DNA of 64,000 nucleotides. It comes from Acidobacteriota bacterium (GTDB lineage Bacteria; Acidobacteriota; JAAYUB01). The position numbers were made by a program, and so were the translations under genes. This document shows, piece by piece, positions 36,413 through 46,048 of the stretch (positions are counted from its first letter, which is position 1; each line of letters begins with the position of its first letter). The notes under the pieces were generated by a model. That model had not been told where the DNA came from. It ran no database searches and saw nothing but the letters and a program-made list of their open reading frames with translations. The stretch is taken from positions 1 through 64,000 of the forward strand of contig JAFGRT010000186.1 of the NCBI GenBank assembly GCA_016935015.1, in the 5' to 3' direction.

Positions 36413-36989
36413 AACCGAACTCCAAATTGACCAGGCTGAGAATATGTCGTGATTCATGCGGATAGGCTTGCAGCCAGATCTCCCTCAGCCCGGGCAGGGA
36501 TCTGCGTTCCATGGCGCCACGCAACAGGGATAGAAAGCGTTGGGCTGGGAACGAGCCGTAAACGCTCCCCAGGATGGGCGTGCCGAGGCTACGGATCTGG
36601 CGGGCGGCACAGAAGCACATCACGTTTTCCAGTGCCAGCGTGATCCATTCCTCGCTGAAGGACGGATCATAGCTCAGATGATGGACCACCGCCAGGAGCA
36701 GCAACGGCGAGCCGGCCTTGACGATGACGGCCCCCGGCATCTCCGGTTCGGCGTTGTAGGCCCGGTGGATCACCCGGACCGGGTGAGCCGATTCCTGCAT
36801 CTGGCGGTGAGGGGTGCTGAGAACGAGATAGGTGTCTTCTTCAATCACCATGGCATCCAACGCCCGGACACGCGACAGGTGGTCCTGCACGAACAGCTGG
36901 ACGGTGTTGGAATTTGCCTGAAAGGACAACCCGCCGTCCACGAGACTGAATTCCGGAGGGGGCGGACCTTTTCTGGTGATATCTTGCAT
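36384..36989 (-). CDS. Hypothetical protein, faint macro-domain-like C-terminal pattern
   Basis: Intact ORF overlapping the next gene start by 29 nt; ALENVMCFCAARQIRSLGTPILGSVYGSFPAQRFLSLLRGAM. Confidence 0.6.
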   Translation of the reverse strand: MQDITRKGPPPPEFSLVDGGLSFQANSNTVQLFVQDHLSRVRALDAMVIEEDTYLVLSTPHRQMQESAHPVRVIHRAYNAEPEMPGAVIVKAGSPLLLLAVVHHLSYDPSFSEEWITLALENVMCFCAARQIRSLGTPILGSVYGSFPAQRFLSLLRGAMERRSLPGLREIWLQAYPHESRHILSLVNLEFGYGKNQNRHQ

Positions 36990-37000
36990 GAAGGCGTTCC

Positions 37001-37756
37001 TCAGTCCATGGCCAGGCCGCGGGCTTCCGTCAAATTATTCCAAAACGGCTTGAAAAGGAAACTCTCTTCATCCAGCGCACACAACCGTTCCAACATGGAC
37101 TTTGTCACCGTGAAGGCCAGCACATAGGGCGGCAGGTACTGGCGCATGGCGATATCGGTGGCCCCGATCACCGCCTGGGGAAGGTCTAGGTCGGGGAAGG
37201 CCGCCACCAGCATCAGACAGCCGGAGCCGAACGGCGCCAGGACCGGCGGCGGATCGGTCGGCGCGGCATGATACTGGGCCCCGATCATGAAGAGACTCAG
37301 CTGATCCGGATTGACAAAAAAAGTAACGGTTTTGAGATGCGCATATTGCTCCGGGAGCAGAGGGCCGACGAGCAGATGCGGATGCTCCTGCTGATAGGGC
37401 GATTGGTCGTCCAGCCACCGGTCCATGAGAGACCCATCCGCCTTGAGGCCTTCCTCCTTTACCAGGAAGTCGATGAAAGCATCCCGGGGCCGTCCGGACC
37501 GGCCGCACAGCCAGTATCCGGCGCCCCCGCAGCCGAAGTGTTCGGCGGTAAGGTGCAGGTAGCCGCCTTTCTGCCAGAACGTGAAATAGGCAAACGTGCA
37601 GGCTGAGTCCTTGGCCGGAGATTTTCGGGGGGTGAAGGGTTCGGCCGAGGGAGCATCGTAAAAACCGACCACCGGTTCGGATAGCAAGGCCCGTTGCCTG
37701 AGCAGGGAAAGATCGGGCTGTCGGCTCATTGCATCGCTCTCCCTTTGTCTGGTCAA
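37001..37756 (-). CDS. DUF169 family protein
   Basis: PVVGFYDAPSAE...ACTFAYFTFWQKGGYLHLTAEHFGCGGAGYWLCG pattern. Confidence 0.78.
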   Translation of the reverse strand: MTRQRESDAMSRQPDLSLLRQRALLSEPVVGFYDAPSAEPFTPRKSPAKDSACTFAYFTFWQKGGYLHLTAEHFGCGGAGYWLCGRSGRPRDAFIDFLVKEEGLKADGSLMDRWLDDQSPYQQEHPHLLVGPLLPEQYAHLKTVTFFVNPDQLSLFMIGAQYHAAPTDPPPVLAPFGSGCLMLVAAFPDLDLPQAVIGATDIAMRQYLPPYVLAFTVTKSMLERLCALDEESFLFKPFWNNLTEARGLAMD

Positions 37757-37961
37757 ATGGGTGACTCGGATCCGGCATGATGATCTTCCTGTATTCTAGT
37801 CCATTTCCGGCAAAGAATCAAAAATTCCGTTCGGGAAAATGAAAGGTCTCCGGCTGGGGCTCGGCGGGACGCACGTCGCCGGCGGGGGAAGCCGGCGGGA
37901 TGGCGAGGGACCAAGACGCTGGGTCGAGTGGTGGGAAAACGTGTTTCCGGAAGAGAGCAAC

Positions 37962-38492
37962 TCAGTGGCGGGGATACATGTCCTGATTGTCGTGATTCAT
38001 CAAGTCTTCCAAGGTGATGATCATGCCGTCGCGCGAATAGGAAGAGGTCTCCACGATGTAAGTGTCCATGCGGATGGCGTCCTCGGGGCAAGCCTCGACG
38101 CAATACCCGCACACCACGCAAAGTCCCAAATTGATGTCAAACACCTTGGGGCGCTTCTCGATGCGCGGATCGGGGTCCTCCTCGGCCACGATATAAATGC
38201 AGTGCGCCGGGCAGATGGTCTCACACATCATGCACGCCACGCAGCGGGTGGTGCCGTTAGCTCGCTTCATCAGCCGGTGCCGGGCCCGCAGGCGGATGGC
38301 CGGCGGCCGGGGATCCTCGGGATATTGAAACGTAACCATGCCCTTGTGTTTCTTCGCCATACCGAATACGTGCAGGATGTGAATCCCCAGATTGGTGAAG
38401 AAATGGACACTGGTAATCCAGATGCCGCGGATGACCTCCGGAACATATATCCTGTGCCAAAAATTCAGTTCATTGGTGACTTTTTTGTGCAT
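37962..38492 (-). CDS. nuoI: NADH-quinone oxidoreductase subunit I
   Basis: Two 4Fe-4S motifs CVACMMCETICP and CVVCGYCVEACPEDAI; operon position. Confidence 0.95.
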   Translation of the reverse strand: MHKKVTNELNFWHRIYVPEVIRGIWITSVHFFTNLGIHILHVFGMAKKHKGMVTFQYPEDPRPPAIRLRARHRLMKRANGTTRCVACMMCETICPAHCIYIVAEEDPDPRIEKRPKVFDINLGLCVVCGYCVEACPEDAIRMDTYIVETSSYSRDGMIITLEDLMNHDNQDMYPRH

Positions 38493-38566
38493 CGCTTTCT
38501 ATCTCTTCATCTTGAAAGTTCGTCTTTGCTGACGGCTGAAGGGCGGCCCGCTCCGGCGATCGTCCG

Positions 38567-39643
38567 TCAATCGAGCAGGACCAGGACCAGTCCGGTCGCG
38601 ACGACGTTGGCCATGGCCAGCGGCAGCATAAACTTCCAGCCGAGTTTCATGAGCTGGTCGTATCGAAAACGCGGCAGCGTCCAGCGAATGGTCAGCTGCA
38701 GCCAGCAGAAGAAGACCACCTTGACGCCGAAGGCCAGGATGCCCAGCAGGCTTGCCAGCAACGGGCTCATGGCCAGGCTCCCACCCCACGGGAACACAAA
38801 ACCGGTGTCCTGCAGATAGGGAATGTTCCAGCCGCCGAAGAAGAGCACCGACATCAGCATGGCGACCAGGGCCACTTCGATGAAGTCCGTCAGGAAAAAA
38901 AGACCGAAACGCATGCTGCTGTATTCGGTGAAATAGCCGATAATCTCCGACTCTCCCTCGGGCAAATCGAAGGGCACCCGCTTGGTTTCGGCCATGCCGG
39001 CGGTCAGGAAAATGATAAAGCCCACGGGTTGCAGAAAAACTCCCCAGGCCGGCAGAAAACCGAACAGCAGTTCGCCCTGGGCATAGACGATCTCCCGCAG
39101 GCTGAGGGTGCTGTAGATCATGATGATCCCGATGAGGGAGATTCCCATGGCGATTTCATAGGAAAGCATCTGGGAAGCCCCGCGCAGCGCGCCCAGCAGC
39201 GAATACTTGCTGCGGGAGGCCCAGCCGGCGAGGAATACTCCGTAAATACTGAAAGACATCATGGCGATCAGGTACAGGATGCCGGCGTTCAGATCGATGA
39301 TCTGGAGATAGATGGTCTGGCCGTCCAGTATCAGCTTGCCGAAGGGGATACAGGCCGCCACCGACAGGGCGAAAAAGGCCGACATGAGGGGGGCGACGGT
39401 GTGCAGGAATCGCTGGGCTCCAGGCGGGACGAATTCCTCTTTCAGAAACATTTTCAATGAATCGGCGATGATATGAAACAGGCCGATGGCCCGCAGGCCG
39501 AAGATGTCCGCCCGGTTGGCACCGATCCGGTCCTGCATCAAGGCGCTCTGCTTGCGCTCCAGCCAGGTCAATATGGCTGCCAGACTCAGGACCGCCATCA
39601 GCACGAAGACGATTTTCAGGGCGATGATCAGGTATTCATTCAT
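38567..39643 (-). CDS. nuoH: NADH-quinone oxidoreductase subunit H
   Basis: LTWLERKQSALMQDRIGANRADIFG; AETKRVPFDLPEGESEIIGYFTEYSSMRFGLFFL. Confidence 0.96.
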   Translation of the reverse strand: MNEYLIIALKIVFVLMAVLSLAAILTWLERKQSALMQDRIGANRADIFGLRAIGLFHIIADSLKMFLKEEFVPPGAQRFLHTVAPLMSAFFALSVAACIPFGKLILDGQTIYLQIIDLNAGILYLIAMMSFSIYGVFLAGWASRSKYSLLGALRGASQMLSYEIAMGISLIGIIMIYSTLSLREIVYAQGELLFGFLPAWGVFLQPVGFIIFLTAGMAETKRVPFDLPEGESEIIGYFTEYSSMRFGLFFLTDFIEVALVAMLMSVLFFGGWNIPYLQDTGFVFPWGGSLAMSPLLASLLGILAFGVKVVFFCWLQLTIRWTLPRFRYDQLMKLGWKFMLPLAMANVVATGLVLVLLD

Positions 39644-41238
39644 GGGGCACCTAGTTCTCCAAATGCTCCGATTTCATGGAATTCCAGTTTCTGAAAAAAC
39701 GGATTGCCCGTGCGCAGCTGCTCGAAAACCTCTGCGGCCGACGGGAAGGCCTGCTCCAGACCGAGATGTTGGGCCAGCCGGCTGTAAATCTCCCACTCCG
39801 GGGCGGCATCACCCAGCGCCAGAAAAGCGGGGGAAAATTTCTGTACCCGTCCGTCACAGTTGGTGAAAGTCCCTTCCTTTTCAGCAAATGTCGCCAGGGG
39901 AACGGCCAGATAGGCGGCCTCGGCGGCGGGTGTCACGTTGGTGCCCAGGTACACCAGCCGGCATTCCAGCTGATCGAGCTGGCCGAGGATGTCCGCCGAC
40001 AACTCGTGGCGGTTGACCAGGAGGACCTTGATGTTTTTCTGGGCCACGAAGTCCAGGAGGTCGGCCATGGGCAGCAGATCCGACGTCTGCCAGCCGAAAA
40101 TGCGCAACACGCCATTGGTATTGGGATGCTTGTCTTCCCGGATCAGGAAGTCATCCTGATCGCCGGTGAAGACTCCCTCATCCGGGAGTTTGCAGAGACA
40201 GCCCAGGGACTGATCGAATAGCCGGCGGGCGGCAAAGGCCTCTTCGTTGGAGCTGTGGGCCGAAAGCAGCAGCAGCGTCTGGCGGGGAGGTGTCTGGCGC
40301 AGGAGTTCGGCCAGCCGTCGCAGACCCTCGTCCAGATACAGCTGTTCCCGTCCCGTGGGCGAGAGGACCGAGCAGTGGCGCAGGCGGCCCTGGTCGATGA
40401 AGCGGTAGTTGTAGCGGCCGTCATCGCACAGCCACCACTTGTTCACTTCGGGATTGTAGCGCGGTTTCAGGCGCATGACCCGCGCGCCGTTCCGCTTGTG
40501 CGGCCGGTGCGGATTGTGATGGATGACGATGTTGCAGCCCCGCGCACAGGAGGGGCAGATGGAATCGGCCGATTCCAGATACCACACCCGGCACTTGAAC
40601 CGGAAATCACGGCAAGTCAGCGCGCCAACGGGGCAGATGTCCATGATGTTGGCCGAGTAGCGGTTCTCAAGCTCACGGCCGGGATAGGTGTTGATTTCAC
40701 AGTGGTCACCGCGGTTGAAGATGACCATTTCGTTGGTCTTGCTGATTTCGCGCGTGAAACGGACGCAGCGCGAGCAGGTGATACACCGTTCCTGGTCCAG
40801 CATGACCCACTTGCCGATGGGGGTCGCTTTCTTGTGCTTGATGACCTTGTTGCCGGTGAAGCGGCTGTCGTACTGACCGACGGTCATGTAGTAGATCTGC
40901 AGCCAGCATTCACCGGCCTGATCACAGACGGGGCAGTCCAACGGGTGGTTGATGAGCAGAAACTCCAGCACCTGGCGTACGGCCTTGCGGACTCGGTCGT
41001 TGGTGGAATGAACGACCATGCCGTCACGGCAGAAGGTGTTGCAGGAGATTTGCAGTTTGGGAATCCCCTCGATCTCCACCAGGCACATGCGGCAGTTGCC
41101 GGCAATGGACAGGCCGGGGTGATAGCAGTAGTGGGGGATGTGTATGCCATTGTCGAGGGCCGTCTGGAGCACCGTCTTGTCCGTTGTGGTTTCGATCTGC
41201 TGCCCGTTCAGGGTAATGGTGACTTTTTCCATACTCAA
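39640..41238 (-). CDS. nuoG: NADH-quinone oxidoreductase subunit G
   Basis: N-terminal 2Fe-2S ferredoxin, CDQAGECWLQ, CITCSRCVRFTREI; 4-nt overlap with nuoF. Confidence 0.93.
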   Translation of the reverse strand: MSMEKVTITLNGQQIETTTDKTVLQTALDNGIHIPHYCYHPGLSIAGNCRMCLVEIEGIPKLQISCNTFCRDGMVVHSTNDRVRKAVRQVLEFLLINHPLDCPVCDQAGECWLQIYYMTVGQYDSRFTGNKVIKHKKATPIGKWVMLDQERCITCSRCVRFTREISKTNEMVIFNRGDHCEINTYPGRELENRYSANIMDICPVGALTCRDFRFKCRVWYLESADSICPSCARGCNIVIHHNPHRPHKRNGARVMRLKPRYNPEVNKWWLCDDGRYNYRFIDQGRLRHCSVLSPTGREQLYLDEGLRRLAELLRQTPPRQTLLLLSAHSSNEEAFAARRLFDQSLGCLCKLPDEGVFTGDQDDFLIREDKHPNTNGVLRIFGWQTSDLLPMADLLDFVAQKNIKVLLVNRHELSADILGQLDQLECRLVYLGTNVTPAAEAAYLAVPLATFAEKEGTFTNCDGRVQKFSPAFLALGDAAPEWEIYSRLAQHLGLEQAFPSAAEVFEQLRTGNPFFQKLEFHEIGAFGELGAP

Positions 41239-42512
41239 CTGACCATTGTTTCGATTTTGCTTTTTTTATGGGCAATGAAGTATTCAAATTCGTCGCGGAA
41301 TTTGGTCACGTAACTCATGACCGGCATCGCGACGGCATCACCCAAAGGACAGATGGTGTTGCCGAGAATCCCTTCGGAGACATCGTACAGCAGATCAATG
41401 TCTTCCATGACACCTTCTCCCCGCAGGATGCGCTGGATGATCTTGAGCAGCCAGCCGGTACCTTCACGGCAAGGGGAACATTGGCCGCAGGATTCTTCCT
41501 TGTAAAAGTTGATGATCCGCTCGGTGGCCTTGACCATGCAGGTTCGTTCGTGCATCACGATGATGGCGGCGGAACCCAGCATGGAACCAGCGGCCTGGAC
41601 ACTGTCGAAATCCAGATTGATGTCGATCTCGTCCGCCTTGAGGACCGGCACGGATGAACCACCCGGAACGACCGCCTTTAGGGGCAGATCGTCCAGGATG
41701 CCGCCGGCGTCCTCGTACAGCAGCTTCTTGAGAGGGTAGCCCAGGGGATGCTCGTAGCAGCCCGGGCGCTTGACATGGCCGCTGACGGCGAACAGGCGGG
41801 TGCCACCGTTCTTGGGCGGGCCCAGACCGGCGTACCAGTCGCCGCCGCGCTCCACGATAGCCGGGACATTGGCGATGGTTTCCACGTTGTTGATTATGGT
41901 GGGGCAATTATACAGGCCGATCACCGCCGGGAAGGGCGGTTTGAGGCGCGGATAGCCTTTTTTGCCTTCCAGCGACTCCAGCATGGCCGTCTCCTCACCG
42001 CAGATATAGGCGCCGGCGCCGATGTACAGGATGAGATCCAGGTCGAATCCGGAGCCGAGGATATTCTTGCCCAGGTACTTGGCGGCGTAAGCGTCCTGGA
42101 TGGCCTGCTCGAGGAGGCGGGCCTGGGAAAGGTACTCGCCGCGGATGTAGATGAACGCCTGGCTGGAACGGATGGTGTAGCAAGTGATGATAATGCCCTC
42201 GATGAGCAGGTGCGGATCCCGTTCCATAATGAAACGGTCCTTGAACGTGCCCGGTTCGCTTTCATCGGCGTTGACGCAAAGATACACCGGTTTGTCTGTA
42301 TCCTTCGGCAAAAAACTCCACTTCATTCCGGCGGGGAAGCCGGCACCGCCGCGGCCCCGCAGGTTGGATCTCTTGACTTCATCGAGGATCTGGGCAGGAG
42401 ACATCTCCTTCAAGGCCTTGCGCAGGGCGATGTAGCCGCCGTTCTCCTCATAGACCTTGAGGGTATGGGAATCTTTCAGATCGAATCGCCGGGATAATAT
42501 CTTTTCGGTCAT
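41235..42512 (-). CDS. nuoF: NADH-quinone oxidoreductase subunit F
   Basis: LRGRGGAGFPAGMKWSF, CVNADESEPGTFKDR, ESCGQCSPCREGTGW. Confidence 0.97.
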   Translation of the reverse strand: MTEKILSRRFDLKDSHTLKVYEENGGYIALRKALKEMSPAQILDEVKRSNLRGRGGAGFPAGMKWSFLPKDTDKPVYLCVNADESEPGTFKDRFIMERDPHLLIEGIIITCYTIRSSQAFIYIRGEYLSQARLLEQAIQDAYAAKYLGKNILGSGFDLDLILYIGAGAYICGEETAMLESLEGKKGYPRLKPPFPAVIGLYNCPTIINNVETIANVPAIVERGGDWYAGLGPPKNGGTRLFAVSGHVKRPGCYEHPLGYPLKKLLYEDAGGILDDLPLKAVVPGGSSVPVLKADEIDINLDFDSVQAAGSMLGSAAIIVMHERTCMVKATERIINFYKEESCGQCSPCREGTGWLLKIIQRILRGEGVMEDIDLLYDVSEGILGNTICPLGDAVAMPVMSYVTKFRDEFEYFIAHKKSKIETMVS

Positions 42513-42522
42513 AGGCGTTCCT

Positions 42523-42990
42523 TCAGTCCAGATTGTCCAGGATGCGGTCGATTTTCTCCGGTGTCAGATCGCCGTAAGAAATACCGTTGATCTGCATCAC
42601 CGGCGCTTGTTCACACATTCCCAGGCATTCCACCAGGGAAATAGTGAACCTGCCGTCAGGTGTCGTCTCGCCGGCTGAGATATTCAATTTCTTTTCCAGA
42701 TAGGCCAGGATGCTTTCATAGTTTCGCAACCAGCAAGACACATTGCTGCAGAGGTAGATGTGGTACTTGCCTACGCTGCGGTTGTTGAACATGAAGTAGA
42801 ATGTGGTTACTTCGCGGATCCGCTCCTGGGGAACCGCCAGGTAGCGGGCCACCGCCGGTTCGATTTCCAGGGGGATATAGCCGAATTCCTCCTGCACGGC
42901 GTGAATCGCCGGCAGGACGCTGGAAAAAGCGAAGGGAAATTTCCGCTTGATCTCATCCAGGCGTGATTTCAGGTTGACTGTCAATTCCAT
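42523..42990 (-). CDS. nuoE: NADH-quinone oxidoreductase subunit E
   Basis: Thioredoxin-like 2Fe-2S: CSNVSCWLRNYESIL...VECLGMCEQAPVMQIN. Confidence 0.95.
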   Translation of the reverse strand: MELTVNLKSRLDEIKRKFPFAFSSVLPAIHAVQEEFGYIPLEIEPAVARYLAVPQERIREVTTFYFMFNNRSVGKYHIYLCSNVSCWLRNYESILAYLEKKLNISAGETTPDGRFTISLVECLGMCEQAPVMQINGISYGDLTPEKIDRILDNLD

Positions 42991-42997
42991 GGTAAAC

Positions 42998-44359
42998 CTA
43001 CCTATCCAGTTCTCCGCCGATCATGTTGACACTGCCGAACGTGGCAATGATATCGGCGACCATACCATCCTGGAGAACATCTGCCAGAGCGTTCATGATG
43101 GGAAAACAGGGTGGATGGCAGCGCACGCGGTAGGGCTTGCCTCTGCCGTCACTGACCACGTAAAAGCCGAGCTCTCCATTGGGGGCCTCAATGGCGGCAT
43201 AGGCTTCGCCCATGGGCGGGCGGACGCCCCAATTGTCCATGACCAGCATGAAATGATTCATCAGGCCCTCGATATTGCTGTAGCATTGGGCCTTGGGCGG
43301 TAGCGTGGAGGCCTTGGACGCCGCGGACACGGCCGCGATTTGGTGTTTCTCCTGGCCGCGAAGGTTGGGACAGAGCGCTGCCTCCTTGTCGATGAGACCG
43401 GCGGTCTTCATGCTTTTGGCCGTGTCCACCAGGTCGGCTGATTCCATGTATTCGGGCGGGATGTCGGCACTGAGCGATCCTTCCCCGATCTGGTCGAAAC
43501 ACTGTTCGCAGATGCGCAGGCTTTGCCGCATCTCCTCCATTCGCACCATGTACCGATCGTAGTTATCGCCGTATTCGCCGTAGGGAATGTCGAACTGAAC
43601 CCGGTCGTACATCATGTAGGGTTCGGCCTCGCGCAGGTCGTGGGCCACACCGGTGCTGCGCAGCCAGGGACCGGTGATGCCCCAGTCCTGGGCGTCTTCA
43701 GCAGAGATGATGCCAATGCCGCGCGTCCGGTCATAAAAAATGCGATTGTTGGTCAACAGCTTGTCCACTTCTTTAATCAGGCGATGGGCGGTCTTGAATT
43801 TTTCCCGTGATTTGGGGATGAAATCCGCCGTCAGATCGGCGCGGACACCCCCCACCCGGCCGAAGGAATTGGTGATGCGGGCCCCGGTCACATCCTCGAT
43901 GAGTTCGTAAAGTTCATCACGAATCTGCATCAGATAAAGGAAGGCCGTGAAGGCGCCCAATTCCATCGCCGAGGCGCCGACACAGGTCAGATGATCCACC
44001 AGGCGGGAGATCTCGCTCATGATGGTCCGAATGTAGAGGCCCCGTTCGGGCACCTGCAGGCCCATCAGTTTTTCCACGGCCATGCAGTATCCGAAGTTGT
44101 TGATCAGGGGGGAAACGTAGTTCAGGCGATCGGTGTAAGGCATGACACCGTTCCAGCTAACCTGCTCCGAATCCTTTTCGAAGGCGCGATGCAGGTAACC
44201 GATCTCGATCTCCGCCTTCTTGACGGTTTCCCCCTCCAGCTCGGTGATGATCCGAATGATGCCGTGCATGGCGGGATGGGAGGGGCCGATATTCAGATAC
44301 ATTTCTTGGGTTTTACGCTTCGGACGAGATGTGCGGACCGGATGGTTTTCTTTGGTCAT
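42998..44359 (-). CDS. nuoD: NADH-quinone oxidoreductase subunit D
   Basis: LNIGPSHPAMHGIIRIITELEGE; IEAPNGELGFYVVSDG; FGSVNMIGGELDR C-terminus. Confidence 0.96.
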   Translation of the reverse strand: MTKENHPVRTSRPKRKTQEMYLNIGPSHPAMHGIIRIITELEGETVKKAEIEIGYLHRAFEKDSEQVSWNGVMPYTDRLNYVSPLINNFGYCMAVEKLMGLQVPERGLYIRTIMSEISRLVDHLTCVGASAMELGAFTAFLYLMQIRDELYELIEDVTGARITNSFGRVGGVRADLTADFIPKSREKFKTAHRLIKEVDKLLTNNRIFYDRTRGIGIISAEDAQDWGITGPWLRSTGVAHDLREAEPYMMYDRVQFDIPYGEYGDNYDRYMVRMEEMRQSLRICEQCFDQIGEGSLSADIPPEYMESADLVDTAKSMKTAGLIDKEAALCPNLRGQEKHQIAAVSAASKASTLPPKAQCYSNIEGLMNHFMLVMDNWGVRPPMGEAYAAIEAPNGELGFYVVSDGRGKPYRVRCHPPCFPIMNALADVLQDGMVADIIATFGSVNMIGGELDR

Positions 44360-44381
44360 GGTTCGTCTCTCCGTCGCCACG

Positions 44382-44858
44382 CTAGTTGATCGGGCCGATC
44401 CGCGGCTGGCGTTTGTTGAAGGGATAGTCCTTGCGGAGTGGATGGCCCTCGAATCCATCGTACATGAGGATCCGTTTCAGATTGGGGTGCCCGCGGAAAC
44501 GGACGCCGAACATGTCCCATACCTCGCGTTCGTACCAGTCGGCGCCCTTCCAGTACACGGTCAGGGTGTCGACCTCCGGATCGGTTTCGGAGACGGGCAA
44601 CTTGATGCGCAACCGGGCCTTGCGCCGCATGGAATAAAAATGGTACACCACCTCGAAACGGGGCTCACGACCCAGGTAGTCCACCCCGGCGATATCCATG
44701 AGTATGTTGAAATCCAGTTCGGGGTGGGTCTTGATGAACTTGGCGACTTTCAGAAGGCCTTCCGGTTTGATGATCACCGTTTCGTCGCCGCCATTCTCGT
44801 GATGATCGAGGATGAATTCGGTGAATTTTTCCCGGATGATTTCCGTTGCTTTGCCCAT
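44382..44858 (-). CDS. nuoC: NADH-quinone oxidoreductase subunit C
   Basis: WYEREVWDMFGVRFRGHPNLKRILMYDGFEGHPLRKDYP. Confidence 0.96.
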   Translation of the reverse strand: MGKATEIIREKFTEFILDHHENGGDETVIIKPEGLLKVAKFIKTHPELDFNILMDIAGVDYLGREPRFEVVYHFYSMRRKARLRIKLPVSETDPEVDTLTVYWKGADWYEREVWDMFGVRFRGHPNLKRILMYDGFEGHPLRKDYPFNKRQPRIGPIN

Positions 44859-44864
44859 AGGCCG

Positions 44865-45353
44865 TCAATACTCCTGTTTCTGTTTCTGGATCTTCTCCTG
44901 CAGCATCATCAAACCCTGAAGAAAGGTGTGCGGATTGGGCGGACAGCCGGGAATGTAGATGTCCACCGGGATGATGGTGTCGATGCCCTGCACCGTGGCG
45001 TAATTGTCATAGAAACCGCCGGTGCAGGTACAGACGCCGAAGGCCACCACCCACTTGGGCTCGGTCATCTGTTCGTAAATGCGGTGCAGGACCGGGGCGA
45101 TCTTATGGGAGATGGTGCCGACCACCATCAGAACGTCGGCCTGCCGGGGCGAGAAACGGGGAAGTGCTGCACCGAAACGATCCAGATCATAGTGGGCGCA
45201 AGAAATGGACATGTATTCCATGCCGCAGCAGGCAGTCACGAAAGGGTAGAGGAAAAGTGAATACTTTCGGGCCCAGCCGATGGCGGAATCCAGCCGCGTG
45301 GTGACGAAGCTCTCCTGGCCGAAAATGCCAGTAACGGTTTTTCTCAGTCCCAT
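44865..45353 (-). CDS. nuoB: NADH-quinone oxidoreductase subunit B
   Basis: FVTACCGMEYMS, RQADVLMVVGTIS, DIYIPGCPPNPHTFLQGLMML. Confidence 0.96.
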   Translation of the reverse strand: MGLRKTVTGIFGQESFVTTRLDSAIGWARKYSLFLYPFVTACCGMEYMSISCAHYDLDRFGAALPRFSPRQADVLMVVGTISHKIAPVLHRIYEQMTEPKWVVAFGVCTCTGGFYDNYATVQGIDTIIPVDIYIPGCPPNPHTFLQGLMMLQEKIQKQKQEY

Positions 45354-45706
45354 TCCAGCGCTCCTTTTTTCCAGGCGTACACGAGTCCGGACACGACCAC
45401 CGCCAGAAAAACGAACATCTCGATGAATCCGAACAATCCCAGCGACTTGAAGATGGTCGCCCAGGGGAACAAAAAGGCGATTTCGATGTCGAAGAGCAGG
45501 AACAGCAAGGCGATGAGGTAAAACTTGACGGAGAAATTGCCGCTGTACGGTGTTACGTTCGCGATGCCGCATTCAAACGGCTCGTCCTTGATGGCGGACT
45601 GTTTCTTGGGGCCCAGGATGGCGGAAAAGGCCAACATGAAACCGACCAGGCCGGCGCACGCCGCCAGAAAGAGCATCAGGGTCAGGATGTCGTTGCTAAA
45701 ACTCAT
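45344..45706 (-). CDS. nuoA: NADH-quinone oxidoreductase subunit A
   Basis: FECGIANVTPYSGNFSVKFYLIALLFLLFDIEIAFLFPWA. Confidence 0.95.
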   Translation of the reverse strand: MSFSNDILTLMLFLAACAGLVGFMLAFSAILGPKKQSAIKDEPFECGIANVTPYSGNFSVKFYLIALLFLLFDIEIAFLFPWATIFKSLGLFGFIEMFVFLAVVVSGLVYAWKKGALEWD

Positions 45707-45991
45707 GGTAGCCCTCGATCAAGAGAATGGGCAAAGCGGGCGTCCCAGCACCGGCAATCGGTCTCCCCGCGGGTGTAATGGATTCCGGCAATCCGACCGC
45801 TACGGAGATCATGTTGCATTTCAACGTGTTGCATACGTCTGGTGCCATGTGCCCGTATGTGATCGGTTGAAATTAAAGTTCATTGATGCTTCATAAATAC
45901 AGAATAATTATTATAACGGGGATGACATAAAAAACAATGGGAAAATATGGATTTCTTTCAGCGACGGCAAATGCGCCCGCCGCCGGGGATA

Positions 45992-46020
45992 TTGCAATCC
46001 CGCGGAATTCCTGCTATAAA
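45992..46020 (+). promoter_or_regulatory. Sigma70-type promoter for PBP1A (TTGCAA - 17 bp - TATAAA)
   Basis: Hexamers at 45992-45997 and 46015-46020, 28 bp before the GTG start; GAGGAG RBS follows. Confidence 0.65.
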
Positions 46021-46048
46021 GCCATAGCACGATTGAGGAGATGCAGAC

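Noticed and set aside
44220-45260. 346 aa plus-strand ORF antisense to nuoD/C/B
   Set aside because: Spans several real genes in reverse; no motifs.
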